This document shows, one piece after another, positions 17,266-26,942 of a stretch of 64,000 nt of DNA (position 1 is the first letter of the stretch; the number at the start of each line of letters is the position of its first letter). A program made the translations under genes and the position numbers. Under the pieces are notes generated by a model. That model saw only the letters and a list, made by a program, of their open reading frames with translations. It made no database searches and was not told the DNA's origin. This DNA comes from Myxosarcina sp. GI1 (lineage in GTDB: Bacteria > Cyanobacteriota > Cyanobacteriia > Cyanobacteriales > Xenococcaceae). The stretch is from positions 131,044 through 195,043 of the forward strand of contig NZ_JRFE01000001.1 of assembly GCF_000756305.1 (NCBI RefSeq), written 5' to 3'.

Positions 17266-18342
17266 ATGACTCAAAAGCGATTGCCTGAAGGATACGCTTC
17301 ATCGCGTTCTTTAAAAGACAAGCTGACTGAAGGCGCACCTCTGGCAGTTTTATTGGTGCTCTCTCTTTTGATTGTCTATCAACTGCGCTCGGTTTTAGAA
17401 CTAATTGCAATCGCTATTTTATTGTCGCTGATTCTACAAACGCTTCTTAATGGTATACATAGAGTGATTAAACAACGGTGGTTGGCAGTTTTGGTTTTAG
17501 CGTTCTGCATTTTTAGCGTAAGCGTGCTGATACCAATTGTCATTATCCCCGATTTGTTAAAAGAATTGCAGCAGCTTTCTACCGATTTACCGGCGTATTT
17601 AAATAGTTTGACTCAAAAATCGCAACATCTTCACGCTCGGTTTAATTTCGTTCCCGATATTTCTCAAGAAATTGCCCGACTTAATGATTTTGTTTATGGA
17701 CTATTAACAGGACTCCCTCGATTGCTCGAACAAGCTTTTGGTATTACAATCGAAGCTTTTGCTACCATAATTTTGGCTCTTTATATTACTTACGATCCCA
17801 ATTTTCTCTCTGGCGGCTTGTTACGACTCATACCACGCCAACATCATCAGCAGGTACGGCATTTATTTAAAAGTATTAGATTGCGTCTTCAAGGCTGGAT
17901 GAGCGGTACATTACTAGCAATGCTGTTTCTCGGTGTAGGTGTGACAATAGGACTTTGGATTTTGGGCATTCCTTTGCCCTTGCCCTTTGGTTTAATTGCT
18001 GGTTTGTTTGAAGTTATTCCTTATATTGGTAGTTTTGCTGGCGGATTTTTGCCAGCGTTGGTAGCTTTTACTATCTCACCGTTGAAGTTAGTTCTGGTGT
18101 TAGTTTTATTTTTACTGCTCAACCAAATTGACGCTCATATTTTTCAACCTATCGTGGTCGGGCAACAAGTAAATCTGCATCCAATTGCCGTGATTATTGC
18201 AGTTTTGGTCATGGGTCAATTGTTAGGTTTGATTGGGGTTGTTTTTGCCATACCTGCTGCGGTCGTAGTTATGACGTTTTTTGATGAACTTACCTCCAAG
18301 CCAAATCCAGAATCGTTTCCAACTCAACCGCCATCGGTTTAG
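17266..18342 (+). CDS. AI-2E transporter family (PerM/YdiK) membrane protein
   Basis: A 358-residue protein with seven to eight membrane helices. The family signature region is present: a long amphipathic segment after the third helix (LLKELQQLSTDLPAYLNSLTQ), then GLFEVIPYIGSFAGGFLPALVAF and the C-terminal IDAHIFQPIVVGQQVNLHPIAV with LLGLIGVVFAIPAAV. Characterised members export AI-2 or act as Na+(Li+)/H+ antiporters, so the substrate here is open. It is monocistronic on the plus strand. Confidence 0.9.
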   Translation: MTQKRLPEGYASSRSLKDKLTEGAPLAVLLVLSLLIVYQLRSVLELIAIAILLSLILQTLLNGIHRVIKQRWLAVLVLAFCIFSVSVLIPIVIIPDLLKELQQLSTDLPAYLNSLTQKSQHLHARFNFVPDISQEIARLNDFVYGLLTGLPRLLEQAFGITIEAFATIILALYITYDPNFLSGGLLRLIPRQHHQQVRHLFKSIRLRLQGWMSGTLLAMLFLGVGVTIGLWILGIPLPLPFGLIAGLFEVIPYIGSFAGGFLPALVAFTISPLKLVLVLVLFLLLNQIDAHIFQPIVVGQQVNLHPIAVIIAVLVMGQLLGLIGVVFAIPAAVVVMTFFDELTSKPNPESFPTQPPSV

Positions 18343-18688
18343 ATAGGTAGAAAAGGCTATTACCAAAGTGCGCTGTTAGTTAAAAAGAAATTTTGAGCGG
18401 CTTTATTTTGATAAATACAGTCTATATAGGGAAAAGTTTCTATTTACAAGCAATTTTTCAAATCTAAAATGGCAAAGCCATAACAAAAAATTTACAACAG
18501 TTTTTGATTGGGTAGACACACTTCAGTATTGCAGAGAATACAAGAGACAGGAGAAAAAAGATTATTAGTTGTATTCTATTCAACTGAAAATGGCAGTATT
18601 TTGCCGACACAACATCGTCACAGCTTTGGGATAGGACTGACATAGAGAATGTTTAAGTTTAAACAATTCAGTTAAAAGAGCAGAAAAA
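18343..18688. other. intergenic region between permease and small protein
   Basis: About 345 bp without a convincing frame. It should contain the promoter of the 52-residue gene that follows. No hairpin or repeat was seen. Confidence 0.4.
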
Positions 18689-18847
18689 ATGATTATTTCC
18701 TCTAATGTTCGACGGATTACAGAGTATTTTGCCGAAGCTTTCTTAGAATTGTTTGGTCCTAGTCACGACGACTATCCAGCAGTTGGTATCCAACCTTTTT
18801 CAGGTACAATTACTCAGAAAAAAAGAAAGCGTAGCATTTATACTTAA
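18689..18847 (+). CDS. small conserved-looking soluble protein (52 aa)
   Basis: The frame begins MIISSNVRRITEYFAEAFLE and continues LFGPSHDDYPAVGIQPFSGT before ending in the basic tail KKRKRSIYT. Coding evidence: an amphipathic helix in the N-terminal half, sensible composition, and a strong rho-independent terminator 56 bp downstream on the same strand. It resembles a short protein I recall as widely conserved in cyanobacteria, but I cannot name a family. The ribosome binding site is weak. Confidence 0.6.
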   Translation: MIISSNVRRITEYFAEAFLELFGPSHDDYPAVGIQPFSGTITQKKRKRSIYT

Positions 18848-18902
18848 AAAACTCCCTCATAGCTTAAATCTATTCACAATTGAGATTTAATAATAACCTT
18901 TT

Positions 18903-18938
18903 TAAGGTCTTCGGTAACGAAGACCTTATTTCGTTTTG
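18903..18938 (+). terminator. rho-independent terminator of the 52-aa gene
   Basis: An 11-bp perfect stem (TAAGGTCTTCG / CGAAGACCTTA) with a GTAA tetraloop, followed by TTTCGTTTT. It is oriented for plus-strand transcription and supports the small gene upstream being expressed. Confidence 0.85.
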
Positions 18939-19090
18939 CAATGCAATTTCATCAATACTAGCCGTATTAAACTCAATCTGAAAATTTAGCAAATAGACCA
19001 ACTATGATTGTACGGATAAAATACACCATTAAAATGTTTACTTAGCACAAAAAGTTGTTGCAGTTGTTGTTTTAATTTTTATATTTATAA

Positions 19091-19240
19091 TTACCTATGA
19101 CCTTTTAATAGATCGACAGGGCGATCGTTAATTTGTAGCGTAGGCAACATCAATTCAGAAAGAAGGTAACGCGCTTCAGCAACAAAGGTGCGAATACCCA
19201 AAGCTAGAAATAAACTAAGACTTAAAATCTTAAAAATTTA
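19091..19240 (-). pseudogene. lepB: signal peptidase I (lepB) relic
   Basis: On the minus strand a frame reads ...LSLFLALGIRTFVAEARYLL then SELMLPTLQINDR and ends at TAA 19091-19093. Signal peptidase I starts with the equivalent membrane helix followed by RTFVAEARYIPSGSMLPTL. About 45 codons survive, without a start codon (an in-frame stop precedes them) and without the rest of the enzyme. The catalytic Ser of SxSMxP is replaced, so it is dead. The catalytic Lys region and all later boxes are missing. Confidence 0.75.
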
Positions 19241-19410
19241 AAACCAAATATTTTCTGATTGAGATTGACAATTTTTGTTTGTTTTTTTAGTTAATAACAT
19301 AATTATAAGAAAAATTACATAAATCTAAGCTATCGTGCTATCAAATTGACTAAAGCCAGGCTTTTTATTTTATCTTGATTGTAATTGACACTTTAAAACA
19401 AAATACAATT

Positions 19411-20712
19411 TTAAGCAGATTCAGAAACTATACTGTTTGAGCTTTGCTCGGTCTTACTTTTCCTGAATCCAATACCGATCATTATCAATCCAGGCCAATA
19501 AAGATAGGCCAGAATTTCCAAATTTTCTCCGAAAGTATAGAGGAATAAAATAAACAAAATAGCTAACGCCGTTCCTGCATCTTTGTTATTTTGCGCTTTA
19601 ACTAATAAGAATAAAAAACCTACAAACATCGGAATAGCCAAAGAATAAAAACCAACCGCTCCTTTAACAAAAGCCAGACCTGCCCAGGTATGATGAGAGC
19701 CTATAGGCATAAATTCGACTACGTGAGGACCCATTTGCAATATGCCATGACCCCAAATCGGTGCTTCGGTTTCGGCTCGATAGAAGGCAATTTCTTTTAA
19801 TGCCGCACGAACCCTACTCGATGCCGCTCTCTGGGCTTTAAAATTTTTCCAGAAAGCTGCTATAGCGTTCATTATGTTGGTAGCGAGAATGCCGACGGCG
19901 ACGCTAGCCCCACCCATCAGCATTAGCATATAAGGACGGATTAACCGCGACAGTACAAAAATAAAGATCGGCGTACTGAGAATACATACCTGTGCCAAAC
20001 GGGATTTACAAATTTGCGAAAGATAAATCGCACCAATAATTCCATACCAACGCCACTTTTTATCTTTTTCTCGCACTGCCAGAGTAAAATAAACGTTAGC
20101 TACAAAACCGAGGGCAGGTCCCCAGGGAGTAAATAGACGTTGCCGTATTTGTCCGTCAAAATCAACTGCATATAAAGAAACATCAAAAAAGATTGGACCT
20201 AGTCCTGCACCTACGGCTTTAAGGGGAGAAACATATAAGGTTTCTGGCAACCCTAAGATTGGTGCGAGGATTAGTAGCGGTGAAATTACCAAAGTATGAA
20301 AACAAATAACGCAGGCAGCACGATAAATTATTTGCGGTCTTATATTCAGACAGCCCGCCAGAGGATAAAGGGCAATTAATGCCCAACCTTTTGCCCAACC
20401 AATAGAAGATTTAATAATTTGGGAAGTAGGAAGATTGTAGTCTAAATGCCCAAAAATTAAAGCCACTTCCATCATCAACATACCGATAATCCAAACCCAG
20501 GTAATCCAGGGAATGGTAATTCTTTCAGCTTCGGAAGTATATTCATCTTGCAGCCAAAGTTTGAGTAACAGATAGAAAAATAAAATCCAGGCGACTACCG
20601 AACCAACAACGTAAGTTGCACCGAGAAGAAAAGAAAAATACGTCCAGGTCATTGAATACCAAACTACTCGTTCGGGAAAATTTTGCGGTTGAATCTCTTT
20701 GGAAAAAATCAC
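19411..20712 (-). CDS. polysaccharide polymerase / O-antigen-ligase-like membrane protein
   Basis: A 433-residue protein with about 11 membrane helices. Periplasmic loop residues typical of Wzy/WaaL-type proteins are visible: FTPWGPALGFVANVYF, SRLAQVCIL and, in the large loop, EAPIWGHGILQMGP followed by IGSHHTWAGLAFVKGAVGF (the [GH]-x-HxT and G-x-G pattern of bactoprenol-linked glycan ligases). It is the third gene of the run OPX - PCP - this, so it most likely polymerises an exopolysaccharide exported by that system. Assignment as polymerase versus ligase is not possible from sequence alone. Confidence 0.75.
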   Translation of the reverse strand: MIFSKEIQPQNFPERVVWYSMTWTYFSFLLGATYVVGSVVAWILFFYLLLKLWLQDEYTSEAERITIPWITWVWIIGMLMMEVALIFGHLDYNLPTSQIIKSSIGWAKGWALIALYPLAGCLNIRPQIIYRAACVICFHTLVISPLLILAPILGLPETLYVSPLKAVGAGLGPIFFDVSLYAVDFDGQIRQRLFTPWGPALGFVANVYFTLAVREKDKKWRWYGIIGAIYLSQICKSRLAQVCILSTPIFIFVLSRLIRPYMLMLMGGASVAVGILATNIMNAIAAFWKNFKAQRAASSRVRAALKEIAFYRAETEAPIWGHGILQMGPHVVEFMPIGSHHTWAGLAFVKGAVGFYSLAIPMFVGFLFLLVKAQNNKDAGTALAILFILFLYTFGENLEILAYLYWPGLIMIGIGFRKSKTEQSSNSIVSESA

Positions 20713-20733
20713 TTTACTACACTCCAGAAAGAA

Positions 20734-22167
20734 CTATTCGATCGCTTTTTTAACGATTTGTTTGGAAATTTTTAATAGGGGTTCACGCCACCACAGCAGA
20801 GTCAATCCCGCACTTACAAATAGCGAACCGATAAACGCTCCAGCCATTACCAGTTTGGGTTTTGGCGCACTAGGTTCTTCTGGTAGAGTCGGTTCTTCAA
20901 TAATTTGAATCATGGGGAAGGAGGCAAAAGGATCGCCTTTACTAAGATCGATTTTGGTGAGAGTCGAAGCAAATACTGCCTGAGCTATTTGTAAATCGCG
21001 GTCTAGGTTGTCGTGAATAGTTTCTTTTTTGGTTAGAATATTTAATTCTGCCTCCAAGTTGTTGAGTTGTTCTTTAAGAGTTTTTATCTGACCATCTAGT
21101 CCTTCTAGCTCTGCATTCATGGTTACTAACTGTACGAATAGATCGCCCCGTTTGACTCCCGAACCATTGCTATTATCTAAATTCAAACGTTCTAAGCTGA
21201 GTTGCTCTATTGGGATACCTAATAACTCTTGTCCTCTTGCTAGTAAGGCTTTTAAAGCGGCTTGCCGTTCTCGCCTGGCCTCAATTACGTCGGGATAGTT
21301 TGGTCCGCGACTGGGTAAAAGATTGGTTAATAGCGTCGTAGCCTCAGTGTATTCGCTTAAAAGTTGTTGAAATACTCTGTCGGTTTGTAAAACCAAAGCA
21401 TCGGCTGCCTTTTGTGGTGATAAATCTAAAGTAGTAGATAACTGTTGTAAGCTATCGTTTACCTGCCGATATTTTGCAGTCTCTTCGATTAACTGGTTTT
21501 GTAAATTACCTATGTTGCCGATTAAATCTTTTATTTGATCGGAAGAATTAAATCCCGATTCTAACTTGTAATCAGATAGCTTGTTTTGCGCTTCGGTTAA
21601 TTTAACGCGAGTATCTTCTAAAGCTTGTTGAACTGCTCGATCGCGTTCTTCTTGTTCTTGCGACCGCAAGACATTCAGTCGTTTATAAAAAGCTTGATAG
21701 AGTGCCCAAACTTTATCTTCGGCAACTTCGGGACTTTTAGCACCAATTTCTATTTTTAACAGGGTAGTATTGTTAATCAACTCGACATTTGGTTGACCAA
21801 ACTCAGACTTAGGTATATCTAAAGATTGGGCAGCCGTTTCTAATACTGTCTCGCTAGTCATCATTAGCTTGTAGTTTTCGCGAGGATCGGAATGCGCGCC
21901 AAAAGATGTACCGCTAGATGTATTTGCTTGCCCGATACTGGGTAGATTGACGCTAACCCCAGGAGAACCGCCAGCTACATGAATTACAGAATCGCTAGTA
22001 AAAGTTAGAGGAGTTTTTTTGAGATAAGAAAGTGCCAGTCCCCAGACAGCACCATTACAAATCGCGCCTACCAGTAAATATCTCAGCCAACGCCATAAAA
22101 GTTGATTTCTGCTGGTTTTCTTGTTTTTGATAGTAACTAAGGATTCGGATGATGATGGCATAAACAT
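20734..22167 (-). CDS. polysaccharide co-polymerase (Wzz/PCP-type) without kinase domain
   Basis: A 477-residue inner-membrane protein: one N-terminal helix (about 27-47), a periplasmic region with a long coiled coil (about 150-400), and a second helix near the end preceded by the proline-rich EEPTLPEEPSAPKPKLV. This is the PCP/Wzz-GumC layout. The cytoplasmic tyrosine-kinase domain of Wzc-type PCP-2a proteins is absent; no Walker motif follows the second helix. It lies 3 bp after the OPX gene and 21 bp before the polymerase. It should control chain length and connect to the outer-membrane channel. Confidence 0.88.
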   Translation of the reverse strand: MFMPSSSESLVTIKNKKTSRNQLLWRWLRYLLVGAICNGAVWGLALSYLKKTPLTFTSDSVIHVAGGSPGVSVNLPSIGQANTSSGTSFGAHSDPRENYKLMMTSETVLETAAQSLDIPKSEFGQPNVELINNTTLLKIEIGAKSPEVAEDKVWALYQAFYKRLNVLRSQEQEERDRAVQQALEDTRVKLTEAQNKLSDYKLESGFNSSDQIKDLIGNIGNLQNQLIEETAKYRQVNDSLQQLSTTLDLSPQKAADALVLQTDRVFQQLLSEYTEATTLLTNLLPSRGPNYPDVIEARRERQAALKALLARGQELLGIPIEQLSLERLNLDNSNGSGVKRGDLFVQLVTMNAELEGLDGQIKTLKEQLNNLEAELNILTKKETIHDNLDRDLQIAQAVFASTLTKIDLSKGDPFASFPMIQIIEEPTLPEEPSAPKPKLVMAGAFIGSLFVSAGLTLLWWREPLLKISKQIVKKAIE

Positions 22168-22170
22168 TTG

Positions 22171-23241
22171 CTACGGCAAAAATATGTCTTTTATAGGAGT
22201 GAAAATATCACCCAGGAATTGAAAAACATCTCTGACGTTAGTTACGGCAGAGTCATAGCAGGCTACACCATCTTTAGGCATCAATAAAGGATTATCGTCA
22301 TTGTCGTGTGAATTACGCAGCAGTTCTTCTACCCCCCGATCCATGTGCGTTGTTTCCCCAGTTAGGCGATCTACCCTTACTAAAATTGCCCGACGATGGG
22401 CATTCGTAGCATCAGTACCACCAGCGCAGTTAGTGGCAATCACCGCCTGACTAAAACGTGCGCCATAGGGAAAAGTAATCCCTTCTTCCATGTTGTTAAT
22501 CGATGAAGTGGCGTTACTGGTAGAAGGAATGGTCAAGTTAGAAACGAAAACTTTCATCCCAGCACGGGTAATAGCAGAAGGGCGAACTAACTCAGCTTGA
22601 AACCGATCGGCACCAGGAACGATAATGCGATCGCCTGCAATTAAAGGTAAATTTTCAATTGGTTCCCCCGTCAACGCACCAGAAAGATCGAAAACTCGTT
22701 CTTTGCCATTGCGAATTAAGCGAATTTTTTTGACATTGGCAGTAGGTAGTACTCCGCCTGCTGCCTCAAGAGCATCTGTCAAATTTCTGCGATAGGGAAA
22801 TTCTCCCGTAATTTGATTGGCATCGGGAGATACTGCCGATTCTTCGGGATAATAAGGAAGATTGATTTGAATTGCTCCTGGTTGAAACACTTCTCCCGCT
22901 ATGTTTACTGTTATTTGCGACCATTCAATTACCTGAATTGTCATTTGCAAAGTATTGGGCGGAAAAAAACCTCTATTAACTAACGCATGGGCGAGTTTGT
23001 GTTCGACATAAGATGGTTCTAATCCAGCTACAGACATCGCACCAAGATAAGGTACTTCTAAATTTCCTTCTTCGTTGACCTCATACACGCGACTAAAATA
23101 GGGTTCATTGGGAATTGAAACTTCGAGGCGATCGCCAGGCGAAAGAGGTAGAGCCATAGTCGATGTGGCATTAAACACGATTGTTATAACCATGCTTAAG
23201 TAAACGCTAAAGCTAAATTTTTGCCCTACGGCGATCGACAT
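22171..23241 (-). CDS. outer-membrane polysaccharide export protein (OPX/Wza-like)
   Basis: A 356-residue secreted protein with an N-terminal signal peptide (FSVYLSMVITIVFNATSTMA). The Poly_export domain starts at LSPGDRLEVSIPNEPYFSRVYEVNEEGNLEVPYLGAM; a SLBB-like domain follows (ITVNIAGEVFQPGAIQI) and a second one at about 150-210 (LTDALEAAGGVLPTANVKKIRLIRNG). It has no lipobox, as in several cyanobacterial OPX proteins. It is the first gene of the exopolysaccharide operon and forms the outer-membrane exit channel with the PCP downstream. Confidence 0.92.
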   Translation of the reverse strand: MSIAVGQKFSFSVYLSMVITIVFNATSTMALPLSPGDRLEVSIPNEPYFSRVYEVNEEGNLEVPYLGAMSVAGLEPSYVEHKLAHALVNRGFFPPNTLQMTIQVIEWSQITVNIAGEVFQPGAIQINLPYYPEESAVSPDANQITGEFPYRRNLTDALEAAGGVLPTANVKKIRLIRNGKERVFDLSGALTGEPIENLPLIAGDRIIVPGADRFQAELVRPSAITRAGMKVFVSNLTIPSTSNATSSINNMEEGITFPYGARFSQAVIATNCAGGTDATNAHRRAILVRVDRLTGETTHMDRGVEELLRNSHDNDDNPLLMPKDGVACYDSAVTNVRDVFQFLGDIFTPIKDIFLP

Positions 23242-23636
23242 TCCTTTTCAGCCTCCGATTAGAATCCCAAGTATAAGTATCTTTATTACTTCAAAAAAAT
23301 TCTAAAATTACTCCATTTTTTAATACGATTTTTCTTCTCGTCCATCGTAAATTAGCAGACATTCGTTCGACCACCCTGTTTTTAACTATTTCAAGCGATC
23401 GTATTAATTGCCATTGTTGTTTGATAGTAAATTTACGGTTGACAAAAAATAAAGCATCTTTTAAAAGCTTTAGACATTTTTCTAATTTTTATTTAAATCG
23501 AGACGCTGTTCGATGACAGAAAAGTTAGTACGTGTTAAAAAAATAAAATAGTCTAAATAGTTTGACAAAAACAGTAGCAAAAAAAAAGCGATTGCAGATA
23601 GACCGAAATTTTTTAAACTTAATAAAGACGATCGTA
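23242..23636. other. divergent promoter region of the exopolysaccharide genes
   Basis: About 395 bp between the OPX gene (minus) and the GT61 gene (plus). AT-rich, with no convincing small frame or strong hairpin. It must carry the two divergent promoters. Confidence 0.5.
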
Positions 23637-24890
23637 ATGAATAACCAATTAAAAGTTTATTTTAAAAAATATAAAAAACTTAGAGTAATTTATCGAGAAT
23701 TTTATCATAGTTGGAGAAAAGCATCTGTATTACTGTTTGGCTTTTATTTAAAAAAATCTAACTTTAAAGCAATTACTAGAAATGACTTATCGATCTCTAG
23801 TCAAAAATATAACTTACAAGAATTCGGCTCAGAAGAACTGGTAAGTTTTGGAGATTTTCATACATTTAAGCCGATTCCCGATCGCATTGCCGCTCGAATA
23901 TATCCGATGAAAGAAAAAATCGCCAGACCGTTTGTATGTGAAATAGAACGAGCAGAAATAATTGGTAATTTTCCCGTAGCTTTCGATTGCGAAGGAAACT
24001 TAATTTTAGAAACAACTCTACCCAGATTTACTTCAGTTGAAGCTCATATTGCTAAAAATGTCTCGATAAAAACTATAATTGCCTCGCAGTTTGGCAAAAA
24101 AAATCGACAGCCAGCAATTGAAACTGCCTGCATACTTACCAATCCTTGGAGTAGTAACTTCTGGCACTGGACGGTAGATACTCTAACACAGCTAGAAGGT
24201 ATCGAACACTATCAACAACAAACGGGAATTAAACCCAAGCTAATTGTAAATTCTAACTTGCGATCGTGGCAAAAAGATTCACTCGAACTTCTAGGTTATG
24301 ATGAAACCGATTTAATTTTTTGGCAAGACTTTAGACGAACTGTTAATAAATTAATCGTTCCTTCTTTTCGCCGTTCCTATGAAGATCTACACGGAGAAAT
24401 TTCGGTTAATGCCTGCCAATGGCTGAGACAAAAAATTCTCAGTAATCTTACTAATATAAAGTGCGATCGCCTATTTTCTCCTAAAGTATTTATCTCCAGA
24501 CGTAAAGCCCTGGGAAGGCGAATTATTAATGAAAACGAAGTTATAGAAGCTCTAAAACCACTGGGATTTGCAACTTATATTTTAGAAGAAATGAGCTATG
24601 TAGAACAAGTAAAATTATTCGCCCAGGCTAAAGTAATTGTTGCCCCTCACGGTGCTGGTTTAACCAATCTCATTTTTGCCGATAATCCAATTATTTTAGA
24701 ATTATTTGGTGCTTATGTCGGTCGAGAATTTGCCAATCTAGCCAGAGGAATGGGCTTTAAATATGGCTGTCTGGGTTGCCAACCTCCCAGAGGAGAAGTA
24801 CGTCAAAAAGATGGAGATTTGGTAGTCAATATTACTCAATTACGCGATCTTTTAGCATTAATGGGTTCACCAATGAACAATGAGCAGTGA
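23637..24890 (+). CDS. GT61-family (DUF563) glycosyltransferase
   Basis: A 417-residue protein from the ATG at 23637. The frame is open to a TTG at 23562, but those 25 extra residues are lysine-rich and lack a ribosome binding site. The GT61/capsular polysaccharide biosynthesis motifs are clear: NPWSSNFWHWTVDTLTQLEG in the middle, VFISRRKALGRRIINE, and the C-terminal signature VVAPHGAGLTNLIFA followed by ILELFG. No signal peptide, so probably a cytoplasmic or peripheral enzyme adding a sugar to the exopolysaccharide repeat unit. It is divergent from the export operon. The stop codon lies inside a heptameric repeat (24871-24891). Confidence 0.88.
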   Translation: MNNQLKVYFKKYKKLRVIYREFYHSWRKASVLLFGFYLKKSNFKAITRNDLSISSQKYNLQEFGSEELVSFGDFHTFKPIPDRIAARIYPMKEKIARPFVCEIERAEIIGNFPVAFDCEGNLILETTLPRFTSVEAHIAKNVSIKTIIASQFGKKNRQPAIETACILTNPWSSNFWHWTVDTLTQLEGIEHYQQQTGIKPKLIVNSNLRSWQKDSLELLGYDETDLIFWQDFRRTVNKLIVPSFRRSYEDLHGEISVNACQWLRQKILSNLTNIKCDRLFSPKVFISRRKALGRRIINENEVIEALKPLGFATYILEEMSYVEQVKLFAQAKVIVAPHGAGLTNLIFADNPIILELFGAYVGREFANLARGMGFKYGCLGCQPPRGEVRQKDGDLVVNITQLRDLLALMGSPMNNEQ

Positions 24891-25010
24891 GCAATTACCT
24901 CTCCTTCTAATTAGAAAACAGGCATTTGCATGGATGCAAACGTGCTTGTCTATATTCTCTAAGATCGATGATGTCGGACTAGTCAAAGATGTTATAGATG
25001 AAGTAGAGCC

Positions 25011-25046
25011 AAAAAATACCACTACCAAAAGCAAAAGGTAGTGGTA
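25011..25046 (-). terminator. terminator of the carbonic anhydrase gene
   Basis: A 10-bp perfect stem TACCACTACC / GGTAGTGGTA with a 10-base A-rich loop. On the minus strand it is followed by TTTTTT, which suits the carbonic anhydrase transcript ending at 25111. Confidence 0.85.
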
Positions 25047-25827
25047 GCAAACGTCAGCTTAAAACGTTTTAACAAACATCAAACAAGATTTCGTTTGAAT
25101 CAACTACAGATTATTCTTTGTGTAATTCAATAACTCTTCCATTAGTAGCTTGAATTGGACGAGCATTTACTGGAAATAAGTTTTCAAACGCAGCAATTTG
25201 CTCTTCCGAAACTTGAGTTTTTTCTACTAACACGTTCCACTTTACGTTTTCACTACAAGGTGGCGTAGTGAGCGAACCTGCATAACTAAAATAAGTTTGA
25301 TCTTCGGGTAATAGGTCGGCAGCATTAATTGTCACGCCCTCGACCATATTATTTCCTTCTTCTTGAGGTATATTTTCCCAAACTGTATCAATTAAAGGAT
25401 GTGCTGTTCCTGGTTCCAACATAACGCCAACAACTGCTAACTCCTCTGACTCATTACTATGAACTAAGTGTAATTCCATCGCAGAAGCCTCTCCTGAGAT
25501 AACATGCTCGCTAGGCGTATGAAAATGAAACTGTACTAGTTCGTATTCTTCTCCATCGATAGTAACAGTACTACCTGGTTCGTAGTTAACTTGAACAGTG
25601 CTACCAGTATTTTCCACATCTAACGGAACTGGATTATAGTTAAATTTTATTTCTGCTGGTTTGCCATTAGCAGCATCTTCAATATTTACAGGAGATTGAT
25701 CTCTTCCCATTTCACATTGAGCAAACTCATTACTCAAGTTATCCCACTTAAACCCCGTCCAGTTTGAAAACTGGAGTTTTGGCTCAAAATCAAATAGGCT
25801 GATTAAGAGAAGAAAAATAAGATCGAT

Positions 25828-26109
25828 TTGATGTTAAAAGTAGATTACGCTCGTTGGAATCAAAGCAAAGAGTTATTAAGAACAGAGGCATTGGCTGCCA
25901 AACATCCTCGAACAAGAGAGAGACTGATGGCATTGTATGAAATTAGTGAAGGGAAAAGTGCTACAAAGGTAGGGGAACAAACCCGAAGAAATCCCCAAAC
26001 AGTAATGGAATGGGTGCATCGTTATAATCAAGAAGGTCTCAAAGCCGTCGAGTATCAAAGAACGGGAGGAAGAAACCCTTTTTTTCCGAAACGGTGCGAA
26101 AAGATTTAG
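25828..26109 (+). CDS. IS630-type transposase, N-terminal HTH part (orfA)
   Basis: A 93-residue frame with a helix-turn-helix domain: RERLMALYEISEGKSATKVG then RRNPQTVMEWVHRYNQEGLKAVEYQRTGGR, typical of the HTH_29/winged helix of IS630 transposases. It overlaps the next frame (-1 relative) around a run of seven T at 26079-26085, after RTGGRNP. Ribosomal slippage on the T run would fuse the two parts into one protein of about 370 residues, as known for IS630 members. Confidence 0.88.
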   Translation: MMLKVDYARWNQSKELLRTEALAAKHPRTRERLMALYEISEGKSATKVGEQTRRNPQTVMEWVHRYNQEGLKAVEYQRTGGRNPFFPKRCEKI

Positions 26110-26942
26110 GGAATCAAATCCAGAAAGCTCTTTTAAGGTCAGCATTAGCACCACAAGAAAGAGGGAGGAAATCTCAAGGGTTTCCACGTTGGACGTTAAA
26201 AAGATTCGTCCACTGGCTGAAACAGAAGTGGAAGATAAATTGTTGTCGAGAGACAGTCAGAAAAACTCTTAAGCAGATGGGTTTTTCCTGGAAGAAAGCG
26301 AAGAAGTTGCTTAATAAAGGCAATACCGCCAAAAGAGCTGAATTTGTCGAACAAATTACTGAATTATTAGAGGATGCACTTCATCAAAAGCGATTAATTA
26401 TCTATATTGATGAAGCCCATATACATTTAGATACCGATGAAGGTTACGGTTGGTCAATTCGGGGAGAAAGGTTTTGGGTCAGCTCTAGTTCTCCTGGAAG
26501 AAAGAAAGTCTCTTTTTATGGTGTTTACCTCTATAATCAGGCGCAAACCAGAATTTTTCCTTATGAGAAAGCAGAGAAAATTAATACCATTGATGTTCTC
26601 AAAAAGTTGCGAGTCGAATTTCCCCAGCAACAAATAACTGTGGTTTGGGATGGCGCACCATATCATCGTGCTAAAGTGGTCACCGAGGCAGCATCAGCAA
26701 TGGACATCCATCTTCTACAATTACCTGGCTATAGCCCAGATTTTATGCCTGTCGAACATCTTTGGCAATGGCTCAGAGAAGACATAACTTATCATGTTTG
26801 TTATGACCAACAACAAGAGTTAATTTCTGCTGTTGCTGATTTTCAGCATCTAATTAATACTACTCCACTGTTTTTAAGCGATCGCTTGTGGGTTAAAAAA
26901 CACCTCGATCCAGAAGAAGAAAAACTACGGTTTTCAAAGTAG
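26094..26942 (+). CDS. IS630-type transposase, catalytic DDE part (orfB)
   Basis: A frame of 282 codons entered either from a GTG at 26094 or, more likely, by -1 slippage from the upstream frame. The catalytic acids are all present: first Asp in LIIYIDEAHIHLD, second Asp in ITVVWDGAPYHRAK, and Glu in LPGYSPDFMPVEHLWQWLR. The region before contains a second winged-helix segment (HWLKQKWKINCCRETVRKTLKQMG has this pattern in part). Nothing appears broken, so the element should be mobile. Confidence 0.9.
   Translation: MRKDLGNQIQKALLRSALAPQERGRKSQGFPRWTLKRFVHWLKQKWKINCCRETVRKTLKQMGFSWKKAKKLLNKGNTAKRAEFVEQITELLEDALHQKRLIIYIDEAHIHLDTDEGYGWSIRGERFWVSSSSPGRKKVSFYGVYLYNQAQTRIFPYEKAEKINTIDVLKKLRVEFPQQQITVVWDGAPYHRAKVVTEAASAMDIHLLQLPGYSPDFMPVEHLWQWLREDITYHVCYDQQQELISAVADFQHLINTTPLFLSDRLWVKKHLDPEEEKLRFSK

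Noticed and set aside
25876..26187. 103-codon minus-strand frame inside the insertion sequence
   Set aside because: Antisense to the transposase helix-turn-helix; no independent support.
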